Program-made: the position numbers and the translations under genes | Shown here: positions 40,965-50,720 of the stretch, in pieces | How the letters are laid out: each line of letters opens with the position of its first letter | Numbering within the stretch: position 1 is the first letter of the stretch | The notes under the pieces: model-generated | The model's database searches: none | Seen by the model: only the letters and a program-made list of their open reading frames with translations | Told to the model about the DNA's origin: nothing | From: Roseomonas marmotae | Lineage (GTDB): Bacteria > Pseudomonadota > Alphaproteobacteria > Acetobacterales > Acetobacteraceae | Assembly (NCBI RefSeq): GCF_017654485.1 | Contig: NZ_CP061091.1 | Coordinates: 1,005,501 to 1,069,500, forward strand | Length of the DNA: 64,000 nucleotides | Direction of reading: 5' to 3'

Positions 40965-41828
40965 TCAGATCTTGCCGATCTGCTCGGCCTGCGCGCCGGA
41001 CCCTTCGCGGGCCGGACCCAGCACCGGCTCCTCGCCCAGCGGCATCGACTGGATGACGCTGAACTGGCCTTTGCCATCCATCGAGGGGCCAGAGGTGTAG
41101 CGCCCCTCCGGCGGCGCCTCGCCATTCACATGGGTGCCCATATAGACGTAGCTGAATTCCTGCTTCTCCAGCGACTGGTCGAAGCTGTTCGGCACCGGCA
41201 GGGCCTTCGTACCACCCAGTTCCTCGATCGCGGCCAGCCATTGCTGCTGGTGCATGGTGTCGCGGGCGATCAGGAAGCTCAGCATGTCCTTCATCCCGGG
41301 GTCCTTGGCCGCGTTGTAGAGGCGCACGGCCAGGGTGCGGCCTGTCGCCTCGGCGGTGACATTGGCGAACATGTCGCCGGCCAGATTGCCGCTAGCATAG
41401 ATATGCGAGCAGTCGAAGGGAATGCCATCCGAATTCACCGGCATCGCCGCGAGGCCGGAGGAGAGGATGTGCTGCTGCAACATGCCTTCCACCACATGGC
41501 GTGGGCGCTCGCCGCCCATCACGGCATTCACCACCGGGCTTGCCGCGGCCGCGGTTTCCTGGAGCGTCAGGGGCGCATTCTCCAGGTTCAGCGCGACGGC
41601 GGTGGCCAGCATCTCGATATGGCCGATCTCTTCGGTCGCGGTATGCAGCAGCATGTCGCGGTATTTGGTATTGGGGCCGCGGGCACCCCAGGCCTGGAAG
41701 AAATACTGCAGGCAGACGCGGATCTCGCCCTCCACGCCGCCGATGGCCTGCTGCAACTGCCGGGCGAAGAGCGGGTCCGGGGTCGTGACTCTCACGGGGT
41801 ACTGGAGCCGCTTGTCGTGGAAATACAT
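40965..41828 (-). CDS. Manganese (non-haem) catalase
   Basis: 287-aa dimanganese catalase of the ferritin-like superfamily, which breaks down hydrogen peroxide. The start MYFHDKRLQYPVRV is preceded by GGAGGACAG, and the open frame runs 71 codons further upstream without similarity. Metal ligands can be seen as E35 (GGVEGEIRVCLQY), E67 and H70 (TATEEIGHIEML), and the second pair in NVTAEATGRTLAVRLYNA and ARDTMHQQQWLAAIEELG. The C-terminal tail (residues 230-287) wraps subunits in known structures. It is divergent from the CDF exporter. Stress control is likely, but I find no convincing promoter. Confidence 0.93.
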   Translation of the reverse strand: MYFHDKRLQYPVRVTTPDPLFARQLQQAIGGVEGEIRVCLQYFFQAWGARGPNTKYRDMLLHTATEEIGHIEMLATAVALNLENAPLTLQETAAAASPVVNAVMGGERPRHVVEGMLQQHILSSGLAAMPVNSDGIPFDCSHIYASGNLAGDMFANVTAEATGRTLAVRLYNAAKDPGMKDMLSFLIARDTMHQQQWLAAIEELGGTKALPVPNSFDQSLEKQEFSYVYMGTHVNGEAPPEGRYTSGPSMDGKGQFSVIQSMPLGEEPVLGPAREGSGAQAEQIGKI

Positions 41829-42016
41829 GCTTTTCTGTCCTCCGTTGTTCACTGAGCTACCAACGGGGTGGAGAAGCCTTCTCGACTGGGATGGTTCCAG
41901 AAGCGCATGGCTGCTCACGGATTTGTCCAGGGCAGGCTTGACATTTTTCCGGTTGCCGGCCGCATGCCCTCCGGTCTTAGAAGCGGCACCGGACCTGCAG
42001 CATGGGATAAGAGCAG

Positions 42017-42904
42017 ATGGACCGTGCGGCGAGGCTCGCAACGGGAAGCGTGGTTGTGGCCCTGGCGGTGCTGGCGCTGAAGGCCTGTGCCTGGTGGGTG
42101 ACCGGCAGCGTCGCGCTGATGGCCGATGCGCTGGAATCCGTCGTGAATGTCGCCGCCGCGCTCGCCGCGCTCCTGGCCGTGTCCTTCTCCGCCGTGCCGC
42201 CGGATGCCAACCACCCCTATGGCCATGCCAAGGCGGAGTATTTCTCGGCGGTGCTGGAAGGCGCGCTGATCATCGTCGCCGCGCTGCTGATCCTGAACGA
42301 AGCCTGGGGCGCCTGGTTCGAGCCGCATACGCCGGAGGTGCCGACCCTCGGCCTCGCCATCTCGGTGGTCGCCACGCTGGGCAATGCCGGCTGGGCCATG
42401 GTGCTGCGGCGCCATGGGCGGCGGCTGCGCTCGCCGGCGCTGCTGGCGGATGCGCGGCACCTGATGGCGGATGTCGTCACCTCCATCGGCGTGGTGGTCG
42501 GCGTCGCGGCGGTGGCGCTGACCGGCATCCTCTGGCTGGACCCGCTGCTGGCGGCGCTGACGGCGGTGAACATCCTCTTCTCCGGCTGGCGGCTGCTGCG
42601 GGAGAGTGTGGGCGGGCTGATGGACGAGGCGGTGGAGCCCGGCCTGCTGGTGCGGATCCGCGCGCTGATGTCGCAGGAGGGGGAGGGCGCGCTGGAGATG
42701 CACGACCTGCGAACCCGCCATGCCGGCCGCACCACCTTCGTCGAATTCCATCTGGTGGTGCCAGGGGAGATGACGGTGAGCGTGGCGCATGAGATCTGCG
42801 ACCGTATCGAGGCGGCGCTAAAGGCCGAGCTCGGCAGCGCCGTCATCACCATCCATGTGGAGCCGGAAGTGAAGGCCAAGCACCAGGGCGTGCTGGTGCT
42901 GTGA
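42017..42904 (+). CDS. Cation diffusion facilitator (FieF-type) metal exporter
   Basis: 295-aa inner-membrane proton-coupled divalent-metal exporter with about six membrane segments. TM2 has LMADALESVVN (D37; the usual second Asp of a DxxxD pair is Ser41), and TM5 has the HLMADVVTS pattern (HxxxD). This altered metal site hampers prediction of zinc, iron, manganese or cobalt. The C-terminal cytosolic ferredoxin-like domain shows MHDLRTRHAGRTTFVEFHLVVP and ends in a His-containing tail. The gene overlaps tonB by 4 bases (gtga), implying coupled translation. It is divergent from the manganese catalase gene, which hints at manganese but does not prove it. Confidence 0.9.
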   Translation: MDRAARLATGSVVVALAVLALKACAWWVTGSVALMADALESVVNVAAALAALLAVSFSAVPPDANHPYGHAKAEYFSAVLEGALIIVAALLILNEAWGAWFEPHTPEVPTLGLAISVVATLGNAGWAMVLRRHGRRLRSPALLADARHLMADVVTSIGVVVGVAAVALTGILWLDPLLAALTAVNILFSGWRLLRESVGGLMDEAVEPGLLVRIRALMSQEGEGALEMHDLRTRHAGRTTFVEFHLVVPGEMTVSVAHEICDRIEAALKAELGSAVITIHVEPEVKAKHQGVLVL

Positions 42905-43689
42905 ACCGCCCGGTGCCGTCGCGAGGGCCGGGCCTGCTGCGGGTCTGGGCCTGGCTGGCGGCACTGTCGCTGCATGCCGCGGTGCTGGCGGCGCTGCTCT
43001 TCCCCTGGCCGCGCGATCGGGTGCCGCCCCTGGTGGTGGAGGCGGTGCCGGTGACCTTCGCGGTGCTGCGAGGGCAGGAGGAGGAAGGCGCACCGCCGCC
43101 GCTTCCCGCACGGGCCGGGCCGGAGGCTGAACCCATGCCGGCCGAGCCCGCCGCTGCCGGGGATGGGGAAGCCACGGCGCCGGCCCCCCCCGCAGCGCCC
43201 GAGCCGGCCGCGCCGCCCCAGCCGCAGGCCGCGGCGGCGGAACTGCCACTGCCACTGCCAGCCCCGCCCATGCCCCCGGCGCCACCCGTGCCAACCCGAT
43301 CCTTGCCCGCCTCACCCGCGCGCCCCGCGCGGCAGGCAGACCCCCCGCCGGCCACGCCCCCGGTGCGGCTGGGTGCCGGCGCGGCGCTGGCCCTGGCGCC
43401 GCCCGCGCCGGAGACACGGGCCGCCCGCGCCCGCGACGTCGCCTGCAGCGATGCCACCGAATATCCGGAGGCGCTGCGCCAGGCCGGCATTGGCGGCGAT
43501 GTGGCGCTGCGGCTGCGGCTGACGGACAAGGGCCATGTGATCGAGGCGAGGGTGGTGGAGAGCAGCGGCTATCCCCAATTGGATGAGGCCGTCAGCCGCA
43601 GCGTCCGCCGATGCCGCTTCGACCCGGCGCTCCGTGACGGCGTGCCGGTCTGGAGCAACCTGACCTGGCGCGTCACCTTCCGCCCCTGA
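42901..43689 (+). CDS. TonB energy-transducing protein
   Basis: 262-aa TonB. The GTG start overlaps the exporter stop. One N-terminal membrane anchor (VWAWLAALSLHAAVLAALLFPW, residues 15-36, with a conserved-type Ser/His) is followed by a Pro/Ala-rich periplasmic spacer (about residues 60-180). A C-terminal TonB domain (GDVALRLRLTDKGHVIEARVVESSGYPQLDEAV ... WRVTF) completes it. It links proton-motive force to outer-membrane receptors. exbB/exbD are not next to it, so partners must lie elsewhere. The stop overlaps the first possible start of the adenosyltransferase gene. Confidence 0.88.
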   Translation: MNRPVPSRGPGLLRVWAWLAALSLHAAVLAALLFPWPRDRVPPLVVEAVPVTFAVLRGQEEEGAPPPLPARAGPEAEPMPAEPAAAGDGEATAPAPPAAPEPAAPPQPQAAAAELPLPLPAPPMPPAPPVPTRSLPASPARPARQADPPPATPPVRLGAGAALALAPPAPETRAARARDVACSDATEYPEALRQAGIGGDVALRLRLTDKGHVIEARVVESSGYPQLDEAVSRSVRRCRFDPALRDGVPVWSNLTWRVTFRP

Positions 43690-43703
43690 TGGGAGCCTTT
43701 GCC

Positions 43704-44261
43704 ATGGTTCGTCTGGATATCATCACCACCCGCGGCGGCGATGCCGGGCAGACCTCGCTGGGGGATGGCAGCCGCGTGGGCAAGGAAAGCCTGCGGATCG
43801 AGGCGATCGGCGTGGTGGACGAGGCCAATGCCACGCTGGGCCTGCTGCGGCTGCACACGCTGGGCCAGCCGGAGGATGCGATGCTGGCGCGCATCCAGAA
43901 CGACCTGTTCGACCTCGGCGCCGATCTCTGCATGCCGGGGGAGGGGGGCGATGGGCGCCTCCGCATGACCGACCATCAATGCGCCCGGCTGGAGGCGGAG
44001 GTGGCGGAGATGAATGCCAGCCTGCCGCCGCTGCATTCCTTCGTGCTGCCGGGCGGCACGCCGGCGGCGGCCTTCGCGCATCTGGCCCGCACCACCGCGC
44101 GCCGGGCGGAGCGGGTGGTGGTGGCGCTGGGCGCGGCGGAGCCGGTGAACCCGGTGGCCATCCGCTACCTCAACCGGCTTTCCGACCACCTCTTCGTGCT
44201 GTGCCGCCGGCTGAACGCGGGGGCGGATGTGCTCTGGGTACCCGGGCAGACCAGCGGCTGA
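43704..44261 (+). CDS. PduO-type ATP:cob(I)alamin adenosyltransferase
   Basis: 185-aa trimeric adenosyltransferase that makes adenosylcobalamin. Motifs are the ATP-binding TRGGDAGQTSLGDGSRVGK near residues 8-26, IEAIGVVDEANATLGLLR, and the C-terminal RRAERVVVAL and NRLSDHLFVLCRRLN. I choose ATG 43704 (MVRLDIITTRG) because GGGAG lies 8 bases upstream. The alternative ATG at 43689 overlaps the tonB stop. Gene position with TonB (used for B12 uptake) and near metH suggests cobalamin use, though the coupling is only contextual. Confidence 0.92.
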   Translation: MVRLDIITTRGGDAGQTSLGDGSRVGKESLRIEAIGVVDEANATLGLLRLHTLGQPEDAMLARIQNDLFDLGADLCMPGEGGDGRLRMTDHQCARLEAEVAEMNASLPPLHSFVLPGGTPAAAFAHLARTTARRAERVVVALGAAEPVNPVAIRYLNRLSDHLFVLCRRLNAGADVLWVPGQTSG

Positions 44262-44264
44262 GGC

Positions 44265-44939
44265 TCAGAAGAGCCAGGTGAAGGCGGCCATCCCGAAGAG
44301 GCAGATGACCGCCAGCACGGCGCTGGCCAGCAGGCAGCCGGCGATGGTCAGGCCGACGCCCCAGGCGGTCACGCGGCTGTCCTGCTCCACCACGCCCAGC
44401 GCCATGACGATGGTGCCGAAGGCAGGGGGGCCGTTGGTGCCGGGACCCGGCAGGATCAGCATCAGCGCGGCCCAGACGGTCAGCCATCCCACCAGGCGCT
44501 CGCCCAGCGGGCTGGTGAACCAGCCCGGGCGCGGCCGCAGGAAGCGTTCCACCCGGCGCAGCCCGCCGGAGGAGGCGGAGGCCAGCCGCAGCAGGTCCGA
44601 GCGCCGCACCGTCCGCTGCGCCATGATGGCGGGCAGGCGCGGCTTGCGCAGCCCCAGCCCCATCTGCGCCCCCAGCACCAGCATGGGCAGGCCGAAGACG
44701 CTGGCCATGCCCGGCAGCAGGCTGGGCAGGCAGAGCAGCAGGATCAGCAGGCCGAAGGCGCGTTCCCCGAAGGCATCGGCCATGTCGCCCAGGCTGATCC
44801 GCTCCCCGGGAAAGGTGGCGGCCACCTCCGCCACGATGCGGGAAATAGGGGCGGTTTCGTCATGGGCGATCCCCGGCACAGCCTCCGTCGCGGCAGGAGG
44901 CGGGGCCGGCGGCAAGTGGTCGGGCATCAGGCTCGGCAT
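44265..44939 (-). CDS. ExoD-family membrane protein
   Basis: 224-aa protein with the ExoD domain (PF06055), named for exopolysaccharide synthesis in Rhizobium. After a Pro/Ala-rich start comes ISRIVAEVAATFPGERISLGDMADAFGERAFGLLILLLCLPSLLPG, the family core. Four or five hydrophobic segments follow, including PPAFGTIVMALGVVEQDSRV. The start is uncertain: ATG 44939, ATG 44927 or a TTG at 44957 are all possible. It converges with the adenosyltransferase gene, 3 bases apart. Molecular function of the family is not established. Confidence 0.85.
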   Translation of the reverse strand: MPSLMPDHLPPAPPPAATEAVPGIAHDETAPISRIVAEVAATFPGERISLGDMADAFGERAFGLLILLLCLPSLLPGMASVFGLPMLVLGAQMGLGLRKPRLPAIMAQRTVRRSDLLRLASASSGGLRRVERFLRPRPGWFTSPLGERLVGWLTVWAALMLILPGPGTNGPPAFGTIVMALGVVEQDSRVTAWGVGLTIAGCLLASAVLAVICLFGMAAFTWLF

Positions 44940-45082
44940 CCTCTGGCGCGCTGGCAATCAGAGGAAGATAGGGGGTCCGGCCCTCACAATGAACCGCCCG
45001 CAATCTTTTGCAGCAAATCCATGCCTCCCACGCGGGGCGCGCGCGTCCCATCTTCGCGGCGGGATCTGGAGGGAAGAGCGGG

Positions 45083-45697
45083 ATGCGGGCGGTGGACCTG
45101 GCGCTGTGCCTGGCGGTGGATGTCTCGGCCAGCGTGGACTTCGACGAATTCGGCCTGATGGTGGGCGGGCTGGCCGAGGCCTTCCGGCAGGAGCGGATCA
45201 TCCAGGCCGCCACCGCCGGGCCGCGCGGCGCCATCGCGGTCTCGGTGCTCTTCTGGTCCGCGCGGCAGGAGGTGGCGGTGCCCTGGATGCGCATCGCCGA
45301 TGCCGCTGCCGCCCATGCCCTGGCCGATGCCCTCGATGCCAGCCCGCGCCTGCCGCCCCCCGGCGCCACCGCGCTCGGCCTGGGCATGGCGGCCGGGTTG
45401 GCGCTGCTGGGCGGGCTGGAGGCGGAGGCGGAGCGGATGGTGCTCGATGTCTCCGGCGACGGGCGGCACAACCAGGGTCCGGCGCCGGGGGCGGTGCGGG
45501 ACCTCGGCGTCAATGCCGGGGTCACGCTGAATGGCCTGGCCGTGCTGAACGAGGAGCCGGAGCTGCTGGCGCATTACGAGGCCGAGGTGATCGGCGGCCC
45601 CGCTGCCTTCGCGATCAGCTGCGCCGACTACGCCGATTTCGCCGAGGCCATCCAGCGCAAGCTCTTCCGCGAGATCCGCGGCGGCATGGTGGCCTGA
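45083..45697 (+). CDS. DUF1194 vWA-like protein
   Basis: 204-aa protein of the DUF1194 family, with a von Willebrand A-like fold. The start at 45083 (MRAVDLALCLAVDVSASVD) has GGGAAGAG upstream. The frame is open 25 more codons. The MIDAS-type metal motif is DVSASVD near residues 13-19 and LDVSGDGRHNQG is near 125. Many homologues carry an export signal, which this one lacks in the chosen start, so cellular location is unclear. Function is unknown. The neighbours give no pathway. Confidence 0.85.
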   Translation: MRAVDLALCLAVDVSASVDFDEFGLMVGGLAEAFRQERIIQAATAGPRGAIAVSVLFWSARQEVAVPWMRIADAAAAHALADALDASPRLPPPGATALGLGMAAGLALLGGLEAEAERMVLDVSGDGRHNQGPAPGAVRDLGVNAGVTLNGLAVLNEEPELLAHYEAEVIGGPAAFAISCADYADFAEAIQRKLFREIRGGMVA

Positions 45698-45758
45698 TGT
45701 TGAGAAGGACTCGCAATAAACTGGACGCGCGGTGCCGCCCTGGCTAAGCGAGCCGGCT

Positions 45759-46574
45759 ATGTTCCACCGCCAGGCCCCGGCGCCCGCGCCGCTTCCGCCC
45801 GTCACCCTCGTCGAGATCCGCGCCGCCAGCGCGGAGCAGCTGGCCGCCGCCTTCGCCGGCCCGCCGGAGGAAGCCGCGCGCTGGATCGCCGCCGCCGCCC
45901 GCGCCGGGCATCTGGAGGCCATGCTGCTCTACGGGCAGATCCTGGCCGATGGGCGCGGGGTGCGGCAGGACCGCGTCAGCGCCCTCGGCTGGTTCCGCCT
46001 GGCGCATGAGGCCGGGGATGTGCGCGGCACCAACATGCTCGGCCGCTGCCACGAGCTGGGCTGGGGCACGCCGGTCGATTTCGCCCAGGCCGCCGTCTTC
46101 TACGCACAGGCGGCCGAGCGCGGCCATGACTGGGCGCAATACAACCTGGCCGGGCTCCATGCCCGTGGCGCCGGGGTGCCGGAGGACCGCGCCCGGGCGC
46201 TGGAACTCTTCCGCGCCGCCGCCGCGCAGGGGCATGCCAAATCCCTGACCGTGCTGGGCCGCTTCCTGGAGGAGGGATGGGAAGGCGTGCCGCGCGATCC
46301 CGCCGCCGCCTACGCGCTCTATATCCGTGCCGCCCGCGCCGGGGATTTCCGCGCCCAGTTCAACCTGGGCACGCTGCTGGCCGAGGACGGGAGGCTGGAG
46401 GAGGCGCTGGACTGGTTCCGCCGTGCCGCCGGGGCGGGCTCGCCGGATATGCTGGCGCATCTGGTCCGCAGCCTCTCCGCCCGCCCCGAGCCCGCCCTGC
46501 GTGGCCTCGCGGCCGAGGTCGCGGCGCGGCGCGACTGCCGGGCTGAGCGGCGCCAGGGCGGACAAGCCCCCTAG
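45759..46574 (+). CDS. Sel1-like repeat protein
   Basis: 271-aa protein built of Sel1/TPR-like repeats. At least five units can be read from about residue 45 on: GHLEAMLLYGQILADGRGV, GDVRGTNMLGRCHELGWGT, GHDWAQYNLAGLHARGAGV, GHAKSLTVLGRFLEEGWEGV, and GDFRAQFNLGTLLAEDGRL. These fold as a scaffold for protein contacts. No signal peptide is evident, so it is probably cytosolic. Start: ATG 45759 is preferred, but GTG 45732 is possible. It converges on the MrcB_N protein 12 bases away. Function unknown. Confidence 0.87.
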   Translation: MFHRQAPAPAPLPPVTLVEIRAASAEQLAAAFAGPPEEAARWIAAAARAGHLEAMLLYGQILADGRGVRQDRVSALGWFRLAHEAGDVRGTNMLGRCHELGWGTPVDFAQAAVFYAQAAERGHDWAQYNLAGLHARGAGVPEDRARALELFRAAAAQGHAKSLTVLGRFLEEGWEGVPRDPAAAYALYIRAARAGDFRAQFNLGTLLAEDGRLEEALDWFRRAAGAGSPDMLAHLVRSLSARPEPALRGLAAEVAARRDCRAERRQGGQAP

Positions 46575-46586
46575 GCCCCGGATGGC

Positions 46587-47213
46587 CTATGCGCCGGCCT
46601 GGCGGATGGCCGCGTCCTCGGCGGCGTGGATGCGGCGCAGATGGCCGGCGAAGCGCCGCGCATCCTCCGCCAGCACCGCATCCTCCGGGATCGCCCCCGT
46701 CGCGTAGCGGATGGCCAGGACAGAGGCCTGTTCATAGGAGGCGGCCAGGGCCGAGCCGCCGAGCACCAGCGCCTCCACCCCGCGGGTTTCCCGGATGCCT
46801 TCCAGCGCATGCCGCCCCCAGCCGCGCAGCCCCGCCATCTCCTCCGGCGGGCGCGGGCGGAAGCCGCCGGGCCCCCAGGTGGTGGAGCCATGGGCCAGCG
46901 ACAGATACAGCCCCTGGCCCGAGGCCTCGAAGAGATAGACGCAGTACCATCCATCCCGCGCCTTGGGGGAACGGGCACGGGAGAAGAAGCGCACCCAGGG
47001 CGTGGCGGTCTTGGACCCCAGCCCGTCGCGCCCTTCGACCCGCAGATCCAAGCCATAGGGACCCATCGCCGCCGACAGCGCCGCGTGATGCGCCAGCAGG
47101 GCATGCGGCAGCACCTGGCGGATGAAGCGGCCCCGGCGCTGCATGGCCGGCGTATTGGCCGGGCTATAGGCAGGCTGCAGCGCCAGGATGGTCTCGATGG
47201 CGTCCCTCAGCAT
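46587..47213 (-). CDS. Stand-alone MrcB N-terminal-like (DUF3578) protein
   Basis: 208-aa protein whose middle (about residues 60-125) matches the MrcB_N/DUF3578 pattern: TPWVRFFSRARSPKARDGWYCVYLFEASGQGLYLSLAHGSTTWG. In McrB-type restriction enzymes this domain precedes an AAA+ GTPase and serves target recognition. Here no GTPase or nuclease domain is present in the protein or in adjacent genes. The C-terminal third is helical and holds no motif I know. It shares the minus strand with the RraA-like gene, whose stop is 9 bases upstream. Domain assignment is from memory of the family. Confidence 0.7.
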   Translation of the reverse strand: MLRDAIETILALQPAYSPANTPAMQRRGRFIRQVLPHALLAHHAALSAAMGPYGLDLRVEGRDGLGSKTATPWVRFFSRARSPKARDGWYCVYLFEASGQGLYLSLAHGSTTWGPGGFRPRPPEEMAGLRGWGRHALEGIRETRGVEALVLGGSALAASYEQASVLAIRYATGAIPEDAVLAEDARRFAGHLRRIHAAEDAAIRQAGA

Positions 47214-47222
47214 GCCGTGGGG

Positions 47223-47930
47223 TCAGTGGATCTCGCTGGACTGCCGCAACGCCTCCTTCAGCCGCGCCACCGAGAAACCGGGCGAGGCACAGAGGTCGAG
47301 GATCACCTTCTCCCGCCGCGCGCCGAGGTCGATGGCGGCAGGCAGCTTCGCCACGGCCTCATGCGGGATGACGACGGCGCCATGCCGGTCCGCATGCACC
47401 ACCGCGTCATGGGCGCAGGCCATGCCGTGGATGGAGACATCCTGCCGGTAGGCGACCATATGGACATAGGCGTGGCTGGGATTCACCACGCCTCCGATGA
47501 TCTGGAATTCCGGCGCCAGCATGTCGATGTCGCGGAAGGAGCCGTTGGTGACGCATCCCTGGGCGCCCAGCGCCTTGTGGACGGCGGTATGCACCTCGCC
47601 CCAGAAGGCGCCGGTGCCGGGGGTATCGTCCAGGTCCTGCAGCACCACGATGGTCGGCATGGCGGCGTCGGCCACATATTCATACCAGCCCGTGCGGATG
47701 GCATGGTCCTCGGCGGCGGGGCGGCCGGAGGGGGCTGCGGCGCGCAGGGTGCCGGTGCGGGCCAGGCCGCAGATCGGCCTCAGCGTCACATCCGCTGCCA
47801 CCATGGGGCGGATGGTGAAGCCATGGCCGCGCCGCTCCGGCACGACCAGTTCCAGCGCATTGCAGATGGTGGGCGTGTCCCAGGCCCGCAGGGCTTCCAG
47901 ATCGGCCGCGGTGAAGGGATAGCTGGCCAT
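47223..47930 (-). CDS. RraA-like family protein
   Basis: 235-aa protein of the RraA/HMG-aldolase fold (PF03737). It begins MASYPFTAADLEALRAWDTPTICNALELV, and has the swivelling beta/beta/alpha core with GAFWGEVHTAVHKALGAQGCVTNGSFRDIDML (the GxxxxxAKxxGxxGxVxDGxxRD-type site, here GCVTNGSFRD). Members include regulators of RNase E and 4-hydroxy-4-methyl-2-oxoglutarate or oxaloacetate lyases, so without context the reaction is open. It shares the minus strand with the downstream MrcB_N gene, 9 bases apart. Confidence 0.85.
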   Translation of the reverse strand: MASYPFTAADLEALRAWDTPTICNALELVVPERRGHGFTIRPMVAADVTLRPICGLARTGTLRAAAPSGRPAAEDHAIRTGWYEYVADAAMPTIVVLQDLDDTPGTGAFWGEVHTAVHKALGAQGCVTNGSFRDIDMLAPEFQIIGGVVNPSHAYVHMVAYRQDVSIHGMACAHDAVVHADRHGAVVIPHEAVAKLPAAIDLGARREKVILDLCASPGFSVARLKEALRQSSEIH

Positions 47931-48012
47931 GGTGTTTCCTCGCCTGACGGGGCCGGTTGATCCGGCCGCCAGGGCGAGGATCGCGCTCTCCGCGCGGGCG
48001 GTCAAACCCGCT

Positions 48013-48444
48013 TCAGCGCCGCTGCATCTCGATCCGCCGGCGCTCCTCGTCGATTCGCCGGCGCTCGCGCTCCACCTGCCGGCGCTGGGCCTCCACCTCC
48101 TGCCGCTGACGATCCAGCTCGCGCGACTGGCGCTGGCGGTCCTCGATCTGCCGGATGCGCTCATCCTGCCGGCGGCGGTTTTCCTCTGCCCGCTGGCGCC
48201 CCTCATCCCCCTGGCGACGCGCATCCTCCCGCTCGCGCCGGCTCTGCTCCTCCCATTGGCGGCGGGCCTGCTCGTCGCGCCAGCGGGCGGCATCCTCCTC
48301 GCGGCGCCGCTCATCCTCCCCCTGCCGGCCGGTGGCATTGCCCAGGAAATTGTGCAGAAGCTCTTGCGGCGTCTGGGCCAGGACCATGCCGGGGACGGCC
48401 AGGCTGAGGGCGGCCAGCAGGGGCGGCAGGTCTCGGCGACGCAT
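48013..48444 (-). CDS. Exported Arg/Glu/Gln-rich coiled-coil protein
   Basis: 143-aa hypothetical protein. A Sec signal peptide (MRRRDLPPLLAALSLAVPGMVLA) probably cuts after residue 23, before QTPQELL. After about 20 ordinary residues the rest (40-143) is a charged helix of Arg, Glu, Gln and Asp, with repeated RRxEE/RQ patterns (ERRREEDAARWRDEQARR, RRQVERERRRIDEERR). It should form a long single helix or coiled coil in the periplasm. No domain family is recognised. It lies divergent from lepA, 166 bases away. The strict charge pattern supports real coding. Confidence 0.7.
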   Translation of the reverse strand: MRRRDLPPLLAALSLAVPGMVLAQTPQELLHNFLGNATGRQGEDERRREEDAARWRDEQARRQWEEQSRREREDARRQGDEGRQRAEENRRRQDERIRQIEDRQRQSRELDRQRQEVEAQRRQVERERRRIDEERRRIEMQRR

Positions 48445-48610
48445 GGCATTTCCCCGCGCGGTAATCGTTGCGCTTCTGTAGGAAGACGCATGAAGGCGGG
48501 GTGCAGTTGCCACCATGCTTTGATTCCCTGGGCCGCTTGCCTTATCTGAAGCCCGGATATGCGGTGGATGCTGCCGCGCCAGCCGTCCCTTGTACCACCG
48601 CCGGAATCCC

Positions 48611-50416
<1,806 letters not shown>

Positions 50417-50434
50417 ACAGGGCAGGCGGCCCCG

Positions 50435-50659
50435 GTGGCTGCCTCCGGCCTCGCCTGGTGGGAGGCGGCGGTGCTGCTGGCCCTGGCATGGTGGCCGGTC
50501 AGCCTGCCGGCCTGCCTGCTGCTGGCCTGTCTGGGGGGGCGGCACCGGCGCCACTGGTCCGGTGCCCTGCTGCTGCTGCTCGGGGGCACGGCCTGCCTGC
50601 TGCTTCTGCTGACGGCCTTCGACACCGGCTTGCGCGGCATGGCCGCTCTTCCCTATTGA
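50435..50659 (+). CDS. Possible small membrane protein
   Basis: A 74-aa reading frame (GTG start, 18 bases after lepA) with two strongly hydrophobic stretches (residues 10-35 and about 42-63) separated by a basic loop GGRHRRHW. The order hydrophobic-basic-hydrophobic suggests a hairpin membrane protein with both ends outside. No ribosome site of note and no family known to me, so it may be non-coding. Its place after lepA is the only context. Confidence 0.4.
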   Translation: MAASGLAWWEAAVLLALAWWPVSLPACLLLACLGGRHRRHWSGALLLLLGGTACLLLLLTAFDTGLRGMAALPY

Positions 50660-50720
50660 CGCGTCTCGCAACGTTCCGTCCTGATAGCGGAACATGCGCC
50701 CTCGGGAGGAAGAACGAATC

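Noticed and set aside
41855..41900. EcfG-type GGAAC ... GTT promoter upstream of the manganese catalase gene
   Set aside because: GGAAC is present on the minus strand, but the only CGTT lies 28 bases away instead of 16-18. At the right spacing the match is GCTT only.
41938..41966. TTGACA on the plus strand before the CDF exporter as a promoter
   Set aside because: The -35 is perfect, but no -10-like hexamer exists at 16-18 bases (cgcatg/gcatgc). Too weak to call alone.
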